Shown one piece after another: positions 8,694 to 15,266 of a DNA stretch of 64,000 bases. Positions within the stretch are counted from its first letter, which is position 1, and every line of letters begins with the position of its first letter. Origin of the DNA: Hydrogenophaga sp. SL48 (GTDB lineage Bacteria; Pseudomonadota; Gammaproteobacteria; Burkholderiales; Burkholderiaceae_C). A program made the translations under genes and the position numbers. The notes beneath the pieces are model-generated. The model did no database searches, was not told the origin of the DNA, and was given only the letters and a program-made list of their open reading frames with translations. The DNA lies in the NCBI RefSeq assembly GCF_021729865.1, contig NZ_CP063400.1:558001-622000 (forward strand), in the 5' to 3' direction.

Positions 8694-8712
8694 GCTTTCC
8701 ACGGAGACCACC

Positions 8713-9948
8713 ATGTCCGCCACCATCGTCCGCAACCCGCACACCGAGCCGGCCTGGCTGGACGACGATACCCTGCGCGCGGTGCGCCCCCAGGTGCGCC
8801 ACCTGCTCGAATCCTCGGCCGGTTTCCGCGAGCTCGAGCCCGCGAAACAGCAGGAGATCGCGCGCACCATGGTGCGCGTCGCCTCGTACATGGCCAACCC
8901 GCAGGGCCTGGCGAAACAGGAGCTCACGCCCGGCCAGGGCGTGCTCGCGAAAGTGCCGGCGCCGGCGGGGCAGGGCGCGCCCGCGCAGGCGCTGGCCAAC
9001 CCGGTCGACCAGGCGAAGAACAAGGCGTCCGAAAAAATCGGCACCTTCGCCGGCAGCGATTTCGAGGCCGGCTCGGTGAAGCAGGGCGCCGACAACTTCA
9101 GGAACTTCGTCGGCGCCGTCGACTTCCCGAAATTCGTCGGGGGGCTGATCCAGAACGTGTTCCAGGCCATCGTGGACGCCTCGATCCAGCAGATGGAGGC
9201 GTACGCCGAGCTGCTGAAGGCGGTGGCGCAGACCGTCGACCAGTTCGCGGCCGACAACATCAGCATGAACAACGCGCGCGACTGGATGTCGCAGCGCTTC
9301 CCCGCCGACCTCGCCATCGACACCAGCGACCCGGAGGCCGGCCCGCGCCTGGGCATGAAGAACGAAGACAGTGCCGAGGAGGCCCTGGCGCGCGTGAGCC
9401 AGGAGCTGCAGCTGGCCGAACCGGTGACCGACCTGTCCGACGAGGAACAGGAAGGCCGGCTGGTGATGGCCGCGCGCATGCAGATGGCGCGCAGCCGCCA
9501 GCAGATGCTGTCGTCCATGGTGATGCTGGGCATCAACCGCATCGTGGTGACCGACGGGCTGATCAACGCCAAGGTGGTGTTCAATTTCCGCGCCTCCGAC
9601 GACGCCAAGCGCGACGCCAAGGCCTCGCTGTACGACCGCGACTCCAGCTACAACAAGAACACCACCGTGGCCGGCGCGCACTTCGGCTGGGGGGGCGCGG
9701 CCAGCGCGAACACCAATGTGCAGAGCCACATGACCACGGTCTCGTCGTCGGTCGATGAGACCTCGAGTTCCAGCCAGGAGATGAAGGCCAAGCTCACCGG
9801 CGAGGTGCGGGTCAACTTCAAGTCGGACTACTTCCCGATGGAGAAGCTGGCCTCGCCGGGCATGATCGCCAGCATCCAGGGCAACGCCACGCCGTTCGAC
9901 CCGAACACCCGGTCGAACCCCGCGGGCGCGCCGGCCGCGGCGGGTTGA
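8713..9948 (+). CDS. Cluster paralogue 3 (unrecognised family), 411 aa
   Basis: Third family member, starting 19 bases after paralogue 2 with ACGGAGACC upstream. N-terminal domain: VRHLLESSAGFRELEPAKQQ then VRVASYMANP. Helical block: DFPKFVGGLIQNVFQAIVDA, QMEAYAELL, TVDQFAADN. Core block: SRQQMLSSMVMLGINRIVVT, DGLINAKVVFNFRASD. A Ser/Thr/Glu-rich stretch (VSSSVDETSSSSQEMK, about residues 340-356) precedes the late strand VRVNFKSDYFPMEKLAS. It is closest to paralogue 2, so the adjacent pair probably arose by tandem duplication, an inference from shared motifs. Together with copies 1 and 4, the family could build a hetero-oligomer. Soluble, no export signal. Confidence 0.8.
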   Translation: MSATIVRNPHTEPAWLDDDTLRAVRPQVRHLLESSAGFRELEPAKQQEIARTMVRVASYMANPQGLAKQELTPGQGVLAKVPAPAGQGAPAQALANPVDQAKNKASEKIGTFAGSDFEAGSVKQGADNFRNFVGAVDFPKFVGGLIQNVFQAIVDASIQQMEAYAELLKAVAQTVDQFAADNISMNNARDWMSQRFPADLAIDTSDPEAGPRLGMKNEDSAEEALARVSQELQLAEPVTDLSDEEQEGRLVMAARMQMARSRQQMLSSMVMLGINRIVVTDGLINAKVVFNFRASDDAKRDAKASLYDRDSSYNKNTTVAGAHFGWGGAASANTNVQSHMTTVSSSVDETSSSSQEMKAKLTGEVRVNFKSDYFPMEKLASPGMIASIQGNATPFDPNTRSNPAGAPAAAG

Positions 9949-9958
9949 GGGGTGTGCC

Positions 9959-10879
9959 ATGTTGCGTCTCGCGCCGCCGCCACCACCGACCGAACGCGCC
10001 CCGGTGCGGCACCCGCACGCGGCCCTGCTCGGCGCGGTGTCGGTGGCCCTGTCGGCGCTCGACCGCCACGAGCAGGCCCACGCCACGGCGCTGGCCGGCA
10101 TCGACTTTGACCTGCCCGAGGCCGCGCCCACGGTCGACGACCGCGTCCAGCTCGACGCCGCCGCGCCGCTGTACTTCGCCAGTGAACTGGAGCGGGCCGG
10201 GTTGCTGGGCACGGCCGAGCTCATTGCAGGCCTTTTCGTGAGCGGCACCATCACCCAGCCCCTGGGGCCGACCGCGACGCTGCTGCATGAATTCTGGCGG
10301 GGTCGGCGCGCGCGCCTGGACGCCGATGAGCGCAACGCGATCTTCGAGCGGGTGATCGAGACGCCGCATTTCGACCGCCTGATGCGCGCCCTGTGCGAGG
10401 CCATCGTCGCGCAGGCCGACGGCGTGGACCTGCGCGAGCAGGTGCTGCTCGCGACCCACGCGCAGGGGCTGGGGGCGTTCCTCGCGCAACGGGTTGACCC
10501 GATGGCCGCCATCGCCGCGCGCGACATCGTCGAGACCATCAACACCGCGCTGGTGTTCCTGCGCGACCGCTTGCTGCAGGCCGCTTTCGGCGTGAACGAC
10601 CTGTGGCGCCTGGTGGCCATCGTCGGCAGCCAGAACGGTGTGCCCGCCGGCATGGCCCGGGAGCACCTCGAACGGGGGCGCCACGGGCAGACCGTGCTGC
10701 TGTGGCTCGGGCAGCATGTCGCGGACAGCGCCATCCGCTTCGACCCGGCCCGGCCCGGGGACGTGGCGGTGATCGCGGCGGCGCAGCGCTGGCTGGCAGC
10801 GTCGCCCAGCGCGGCCGCGCCCGTGCGCCAGCCCGCAGCCGACGCCGCGCCGATGCCGCCGCTGTTGATGGCGGCCTAG
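9959..10879 (+). CDS. Helical protein of unknown function, 306 aa
   Basis: I do not recognise it. It begins with a Pro-rich leader (LAPPPPPTERAP) and continues as mostly helical sequence without a signal peptide. Short hydrophobic helices (LLGAVSVALSAL near residue 25) are too short and too polar to call membrane spans. It starts 11 bases after paralogue 3 and ends 3 bases before paralogue 4, so it belongs to the same transcript. It lacks the FPxFV and MVMLG blocks of the paralogue family. A Pro/Ala tail (AAPVRQPAADAAPMPP) resembles the low-complexity tails of its neighbours. The 5' end of the real gene is supported by ATG 9959 after GAGGGGTGTGCC. Confidence 0.7.
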   Translation: MLRLAPPPPPTERAPVRHPHAALLGAVSVALSALDRHEQAHATALAGIDFDLPEAAPTVDDRVQLDAAAPLYFASELERAGLLGTAELIAGLFVSGTITQPLGPTATLLHEFWRGRRARLDADERNAIFERVIETPHFDRLMRALCEAIVAQADGVDLREQVLLATHAQGLGAFLAQRVDPMAAIAARDIVETINTALVFLRDRLLQAAFGVNDLWRLVAIVGSQNGVPAGMAREHLERGRHGQTVLLWLGQHVADSAIRFDPARPGDVAVIAAAQRWLAASPSAAAPVRQPAADAAPMPPLLMAA

Positions 10880-10881
10880 CC

Positions 10882-12423
10882 ATGATGGCCGCAGGCGCCT
10901 TGTCGACCGCGGCGGCGCTGTCGTCCCGCACGGCCCCGGCGCAGGCGCCACCGCCCTGGATACGCCGGGCCGTGCGCGATGTGCTGGAGCGCACGCCCCG
11001 CTACCACGGGCTGCCCCCGCCGCAGCGCCAGGCGCTGGCGCAGGCCATGGTCAAGGTGTCGACGCTGGCCGCCGAGCTGATCGCCGAAGAGGGCCAGGCG
11101 GAAGGCGAGATCGAGCGCCGCGACACCGCCAGGCCCGCGGTGCCGCTGGCCACCGCGCAGTCGGCGCAGCCAGAGTTCGGCGAGAGCGCCGACCGCATCG
11201 CGGGCATCACCCGCAACGTGCTGAATGCCGTGTCGTTCCCGCGCTTCGTCACCGACCTGATCAACGGCGTCTTCAAGGCCATGCTCGACGCCAACGCACA
11301 GCAGATGAACCAGTACGTGCAGCTGCTCAACGCGGTGTCGGCCTCGGCCGAGGGCTTCGAGCGCACCCAGTTCGGGCTGGTGCAGGTGCGGCAATGGGTG
11401 GCCGACCATTTTCCGGAGTCGATCGAATACGACGCCCCCGATCCCGAGGACCTGCCCAAGCCCGGGGAGAAGGTCGATCCGGACGACATGGAGGAGTTCG
11501 CCAGCATCCCCTTGCGCCTGCGCAGCGGGGCCTCGATGCCGGGGGAGGCCGAAATCCGCGCCACCCTGGGCGTGCCGCCGGAAGAATCGATCGACGCCAG
11601 CAACCCGGAAAAGCTGGTGCCGTTCGCGCGCCGCTACCTGGCGCGCCAGCGCCAGCAGCAGCTGGCGACCATGGTGATGATGGGCATGCAGCGCATCGTG
11701 ATCGACAGCGGCAAGATCAACGCGTCGATGCGGTTCCACATCGACACCCGCAGCGCCGCCAGCGAAGACAAGGGCAGCGAGTTCGGCTTCAAGAACCGGG
11801 TGAAGGCCGGTGGCAGCTTCGGCGTCGGCCCCTGGGGCGCCAGCGCCGAGGTCGAGAACACCATCAGCTACGTGTCCACGGAACGCACCCAGCGCACCGA
11901 GGAAATCAACACCGACCTGGAGCTCAACTCGTCGGTGGAGCTGAACTTCCACACCGACTATCTGCCTCTGAACCAGATGGCGGCCCAGGCCCAGGCCGAC
12001 CGCATCCGCAACAGCACCCTGAACCCCGCGGCGCCGATTCCAGACCCGTCCGCGGCGCGCAACGCGCGCCTGCAGATGCAGCAGCAATCGGAGCAGCAGC
12101 GCCGGGCCGGGGTGGACAAGGCGGTGACCGAAGCATCGAAGCCGCCGCCGCCTCCGCCCCCAGCTGCTCCTGCTCCTGCAAAAGCGCCTGCGCCAGCGCC
12201 TGCAAAAACACCATCGCCATCGCCTTCGCCATCGCCATCGCCTTCGCCAGCACCAGCACCAGCACCAGCGAACCGCCCGCCGGCGCCAGCGAACGCGCCG
12301 GCCGGTCCACCCGCCAAGGTGAATGCCCCCGCCGTCACGACACCGCCCCCACCAGCGGCGAACGCCGGTGGCGGCGGCGCGCCGGCGCCCGCTCCCAAGG
12401 ACTTGTTCAGCACGCCGCAGTGA
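10882..12423 (+). CDS. Cluster paralogue 4 with long Pro/Ser/Ala tail, 513 aa
   Basis: Most diverged family member. N-terminal domain: VRDVLERTPRYHGLPPPQRQ then MVKVSTLAAELIAEEG. Helical block: SFPRFVTDLINGVFKAMLDA, QMNQYVQLLNAV. Core block: QRQQQLATMVMMGMQRIVID, SGKINASMRFHID. Then a Gly/Phe-containing insert (KAGGSFGVGPWGASAEVEN), the late strand VELNFHTDYLPLNQMA, and about 120 residues of Pro/Ala/Ser tail that includes six Ser-Pro pairs encoded by near-identical hexamers. ATG 10882 (or 10885) lies 2 bases after the previous stop; the reading frame extends further upstream only as shadow. It is the last gene of the cluster, with 127 bases before the next gene. Function unknown. Confidence 0.8.
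   Translation: MMAAGALSTAAALSSRTAPAQAPPPWIRRAVRDVLERTPRYHGLPPPQRQALAQAMVKVSTLAAELIAEEGQAEGEIERRDTARPAVPLATAQSAQPEFGESADRIAGITRNVLNAVSFPRFVTDLINGVFKAMLDANAQQMNQYVQLLNAVSASAEGFERTQFGLVQVRQWVADHFPESIEYDAPDPEDLPKPGEKVDPDDMEEFASIPLRLRSGASMPGEAEIRATLGVPPEESIDASNPEKLVPFARRYLARQRQQQLATMVMMGMQRIVIDSGKINASMRFHIDTRSAASEDKGSEFGFKNRVKAGGSFGVGPWGASAEVENTISYVSTERTQRTEEINTDLELNSSVELNFHTDYLPLNQMAAQAQADRIRNSTLNPAAPIPDPSAARNARLQMQQQSEQQRRAGVDKAVTEASKPPPPPPPAAPAPAKAPAPAPAKTPSPSPSPSPSPSPAPAPAPANRPPAPANAPAGPPAKVNAPAVTTPPPPAANAGGGGAPAPAPKDLFSTPQ
12211..12270 (+). repeat. In-frame hexanucleotide repeat encoding Ser-Pro/Ala-Pro
   Basis: A run of CCATCG / CCTTCG units followed by CCAGCA units inside the 3' part of paralogue 4, encoding a Ser-Pro then Ala-Pro ladder. 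The near-perfect six-base period keeps the frame when whole units are gained or lost, so the tail length may vary between strains. Confidence 0.8.
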
Positions 12424-12550
12424 CCAGATTGACAGGGCGGGAGGGGGGTGGGCGGGATCGATCCCTTACGATGCGCGCAGGGAGGCGAAGCAGGCTCGGC
12501 AACGGGTGGCGGGTCCTTGCCTGCTCGTCATTTCAAACAAGGAACACACC

Positions 12551-12898
12551 ATGACCCGATCCCCTCAAACCCTCCGCCGCCGCGCGGTGGGCGCCCTGTC
12601 TCTGGCCATTGCCCTGACTGTCCTGTCGGGGTGCGGTGGTGGCGGCGGGGGATCGGACATCAACACGCTGCACGACGCCTACAAGGCCCTCGCCCCGGGC
12701 ATGACCAAGGCCGAGGTGCTCGACCTCGTGCCGTTCAAGCCCTCGCAAGGCGCGAGCACCAGCCAGGTGCTGTGGGTGGAAGGCCAGGAGGCGCTGGGCG
12801 TGCGTTTCAACGGCAGCTCGTCGACCGGCGTGATCACGTTCGCGCAATGGGGCATGTCGATCCCTGCCGGTGGCCAGAACGAATCACGCAGCTTCTGA
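12551..12898 (+). CDS. Small lipoprotein with BLIP/SmpA-like domain, 115 aa
   Basis: A signal peptide with Arg-rich n-region (LRRRAVGALSLAIALTVLSG) ends in the lipobox LSGC, followed by a Gly run (GGGGGG). This indicates export and lipidation at that Cys. The mature part, LHDAYKALAPGMTKAEVLDL then VLWVEGQEALGVRF, has the GMTxxEVxxL ... W pattern of the SmpA/OmlA (BLIP-like) fold. ATG 12551 is preceded by AAGGAACACACC; the upstream in-frame extension is shadow. It begins 127 bases after the protease cluster, in the same direction, and could be read through from it or be separate. Function is unknown beyond an envelope role. Confidence 0.75.
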   Translation: MTRSPQTLRRRAVGALSLAIALTVLSGCGGGGGGSDINTLHDAYKALAPGMTKAEVLDLVPFKPSQGASTSQVLWVEGQEALGVRFNGSSSTGVITFAQWGMSIPAGGQNESRSF

Positions 12899-12919
12899 GC
12901 CCGGCGGTCCCGCGGCGGG

Positions 12920-13789
12920 TCAGTCCCTTTGGGTCAGCGCCCGCCAGCCCGGCCATGAACCCCGCTCGATCGCGAACTTGCGCGTGGCACCGCTCCACGA
13001 TGCGCCGGCGGCCATGGCCGCAGCGAAGCCGGCCGGGTCGGTGATTCGCGTGCCGCCCAGCAGCGTCACGCCGCGCTCGAACAGGGTGTCGGGCCACAGG
13101 CCCGCCGAGGGGCCGATCACCGCGAAGCGCGTGGCCCGGGGCGCGGCCGCGAGCATGTCGTCCAGCGTGTCATTGAGCAGCATGGTCGAGGTGCCGACCA
13201 CCAGGTTGCAGTCGGCCAGCAGCGCGCGGTCGAGGCCGATGGTCACGCCGGGAAAACGCTCGCGCTGGCGCGCCACCATGGCTTCGTTCATCTCCACCAC
13301 CGACAGGCGCCCGCCGGCCTCGGCCACGCGCCGCACCAGCGGCGGGAAGAAGCCGATCATGCCCAGGTGGTCGGTGGCGGCGAGCTCCACATCGCCCAGC
13401 GAGTTGCCGGCCGGCGGCGGCTCGTAGCCCACGCGGCGCCAGACCGAATCGGTCATGGCGTTGATGGCGGCCAGCGCCAGGGCGCGTTCCACGGCGTTGC
13501 CATCGAGCAGCCTGGACGCCAGGCCCATCGGGTCGGCACCGGCCAGGGGCAGGGCACCGCCGCCGTGGGCCGCCAGCAGGCCGTTGAGCGTGTCGCCGAG
13601 CAGCACGTACGAGAGGCCGAAGGCGCCGTCGTCAAGCTCGATCGCGCAGAACTCGGCGTCGTGTTCGCCCGGCGCCGCGTCGCGGTGCGGCACGTGCAGG
13701 CGGTGCACGCGGGGCGTGGGCCAGCGCCGGGCGATGGCGTCGAGCTGCCGGGTGATCGCGGTCGCGATGGGCATGGTCGGAAGGCTCAT
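12920..13789 (-). CDS. DUF4213/DUF364 domain protein (putative heavy-metal chelation fold), 289 aa
   Basis: The N-terminal part (VHRLHVPHRD, FGLSYVLLGDTL) matches the DUF4213 enolase-like half. The C-terminal part (GMIGFFPPLVRRVAEAGGRL, VVGTSTMLLNDTLDDMLA, RFAVIGPSAGLWPDTLFERG) is the Rossmann-like DUF364 half, which includes the conserved cofactor-like GxSAG segment. Family members are thought to handle a metal or a nucleotide-like ligand, but no reaction is established. The start ATG at 13789 overlaps the stop of the XRE regulator upstream (ATGA), so the two are translationally coupled; ATG 13774 is an alternative start. Its role is probably linked to the ligand sensed by the regulator, by inference. 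Confidence 0.75.
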   Translation of the reverse strand: MSLPTMPIATAITRQLDAIARRWPTPRVHRLHVPHRDAAPGEHDAEFCAIELDDGAFGLSYVLLGDTLNGLLAAHGGGALPLAGADPMGLASRLLDGNAVERALALAAINAMTDSVWRRVGYEPPPAGNSLGDVELAATDHLGMIGFFPPLVRRVAEAGGRLSVVEMNEAMVARQRERFPGVTIGLDRALLADCNLVVGTSTMLLNDTLDDMLAAAPRATRFAVIGPSAGLWPDTLFERGVTLLGGTRITDPAGFAAAMAAGASWSGATRKFAIERGSWPGWRALTQRD

Positions 13790-14628
13790 GCAGGCATGGT
13801 AGCGGCCATCGCGCGCAGGGCATCGGCGGTGGCTTCGTCGCCGGGGAAGAAGGTTTCGAGCGCCAGTTCCTGCAGGGTGATGTCCACCGGCGAGCCGAAC
13901 ACGGTGGTGGTGCTGATCAGGTGCAGCGTGCCACCCGGCGTCTGGAACAGGAAGGGCATGAGCACGCCGGGGTGTTCGCCGTCCAGGCGTTGCGCGGCGT
14001 CGGCGGGCTGGGCAGGGTAGGCCATCAGCTCGGTCAGCAGGTCCGCCAGGCCCTCGTCGCCGGTCTGGTGGATCTGCTGGCGCAGGCGGGCGAACAGGTG
14101 CTCGCGCCACTGGTTGAGGTTCACGATGCGTGGCGCCAGGCCGCCCGGGTGCAGGCTGATGCGCAGCAGGTTGGCGGGCGCCTGCAGCAGCTCGGGCGCC
14201 ACGCCGGACAGCAGCGGCGCGACCATTCGGTTGGCCAGGACCAGGTTCCGGTGCCGGTCGAAGGCCACGGCGGGCCAGGGCTCGTGGCTGTCCAGGATGT
14301 GCTGCACGGCGCGGCGCGCGGCCTGCATGCTGGGGTCGTCCATGGCGTGCTCCCGGTACATGGGCGCGTAACCCGCCGCGACCAGCCATGCGTTGCGCTC
14401 GCGCAGCGGCACCGCCAGCCGCTCGCACAGCCGCAGCACCAGCTCGCGGCTGGGGCTGGCCTTGCCGGTTTCCACGCAGCTCAGGTGGCGCGTGGACAGC
14501 TCGGCGTCGGCTGCCAGGTCGAGCTGGCTCAGGCGGCGCAGCTGGCGCCAGTGGCGCAGGTGGTCGCCGACGCTGGTGCGGCGCGTGGGTGATGTGGGTG
14601 TGGGTGTGGGGGCGAGGGCGGCATGCAT
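13786..14628 (-). CDS. XRE-family regulator with MmyB-like ligand-binding domain, 280 aa
   Basis: The N-terminal helix-turn-helix (LRHWRQLRRLSQLDLAADAE, LSTRHLSCVETGKASPSREL) is followed by the MmyB-like domain found in many actinobacterial and proteobacterial XRE regulators (WPAVAFDRHRNLVLANRMVA, LRISLHPGGLAPRIVNLNQW, LISTTTVFGSPVDITLQELA). This domain belongs to the PAS-like class that binds small hydrophobic ligands. I start it at ATG 14628 (MHAALAP); the frame stays open to 14706 with an unlikely His/Pro-rich extension. A perfect inverted repeat lies just upstream, between it and the divergent membrane-protein gene. The 3' end overlaps the DUF4213/DUF364 gene. Confidence 0.85.
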   Translation of the reverse strand: MHAALAPTPTPTSPTRRTSVGDHLRHWRQLRRLSQLDLAADAELSTRHLSCVETGKASPSRELVLRLCERLAVPLRERNAWLVAAGYAPMYREHAMDDPSMQAARRAVQHILDSHEPWPAVAFDRHRNLVLANRMVAPLLSGVAPELLQAPANLLRISLHPGGLAPRIVNLNQWREHLFARLRQQIHQTGDEGLADLLTELMAYPAQPADAAQRLDGEHPGVLMPFLFQTPGGTLHLISTTTVFGSPVDITLQELALETFFPGDEATADALRAMAATMPA

Positions 14629-14656
14629 GGGCACATGGTAGAGCGGGTGCGCCGAC

Positions 14657-14683
14657 GGTCCATGACCTGCGGGGTCATGGACC
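14657..14683. promoter_or_regulatory. Perfect 11-bp inverted repeat, candidate operator
   Basis: GGTCCATGACC, five bases, GGTCATGGACC. It lies in the divergent space between the XRE regulator (start 14628) and the membrane protein (start 14751). It is a plausible binding site through which the regulator controls itself and the divergent gene; this is inference from position and symmetry. Confidence 0.55.
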
Positions 14684-14750
14684 CGGTGCGGATGCGAGCC
14701 GAGCATGGCGGCTCCCGTTCCTTCTTTTCAACCCTTTCAAGGAGTTCACC

Positions 14751-15152
14751 ATGTTGAATCTGTCGGTTTCTGCGTTGCGTCGAGTGCTCTGGCTGGACGC
14801 CGCCAGCGGCCTGGGCATGGCCGTCGCCCACTTCGGGTTTTCAGACCTGTTGTCCGAGTGGCTCGGCCTGCCCCTGGCCTGGCTGCAGGTGTCGGGTGTG
14901 ATCGTGTGCGGCGCGGCGTTGCTGTCGGGCGCGCTGGCCTTGCGAGCCCGGCCTCCGGCCGCGGGCGTGCGCCTGCTCGCGGCGGGCAATTTCCTGTGGG
15001 TGGCCGCCAGCGTGTGGGCGGTCTGGGGCGCCGGCCTGCCGCTCACCACGCTGGGCGCGGTGTGGGTGCTGCTGCAGGCGGCATTCGTGTTCGGGCTGGC
15101 CGAGCTGGAGTGGGCCGGCAGCCGTCAGGCGCAAGGCCTGGCGGTGGCCTGA
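14751..15152 (+). CDS. Four-helix integral membrane protein, 133 aa
   Basis: Four hydrophobic segments can be seen at about residues 18-36, 42-62, 70-92 and 97-118, joined by short loops with Arg/Pro. There is no signal peptide cleavage site and no motif I recognise. ATG 14751 is preceded by CAAGGAGTTCACC, a strong ribosome site that decides the start over the open frame upstream. It is divergent from the XRE regulator, with an inverted repeat between them, so its expression is probably controlled by that regulator. Its stop lies inside the left end of a palindromic repeat. Function unknown. Confidence 0.75.
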   Translation: MLNLSVSALRRVLWLDAASGLGMAVAHFGFSDLLSEWLGLPLAWLQVSGVIVCGAALLSGALALRARPPAAGVRLLAAGNFLWVAASVWAVWGAGLPLTTLGAVWVLLQAAFVFGLAELEWAGSRQAQGLAVA

Positions 15153-15258
15153 TACGGTTTTACCTTCAAACGCATAACGGCGTTGGTTCGCCTTGCCGTG
15201 CCAGAGCACTGTCTGCGGCTCCCGCCTTGTTCTGCGCTTGAATGCAAAACCGCATGAG
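15149..15258. repeat. MITE-like palindromic element, about 110 bp
   Basis: The left end reads CGGTTTTACCTTCAAACGCA and the right end, reverse-complemented, reads CGGTTTTGCATTCAAGCGCA; similarity continues a few bases outward (CTGATA / CTCATG). The arms enclose about 55 bases of GC-rich sequence with no ORF. It sits between two converging genes and contains the stop codon of the left one. It may also act as a bidirectional transcription barrier. Confidence 0.6.
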
Positions 15259-15266
15259 AAGCGGGC

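Noticed and set aside
2350..9620. Very long minus-strand reading frames opposite the protease cluster
   Set aside because: They are Arg/His/Ala/Gly-rich shadows of the plus-strand genes in high-GC DNA, with no ribosome sites or recognisable domains, and they overlap well-supported genes throughout.
12211..12270. CRISPR-like or tandem spacer array
   Set aside because: The six-base repeat has no spacers and is in-frame coding sequence.
1..12423. Prophage or contractile injection system
   Set aside because: No capsid, tail tube, sheath, baseplate, terminase, integrase or AAA+ gene is present among the eleven genes.
15149..15258. Integron attC site
   Set aside because: The arms lack the RYYYAAC/GTTRRRY core arrangement and there is no integrase or gene cassette nearby; a MITE-type repeat fits better.
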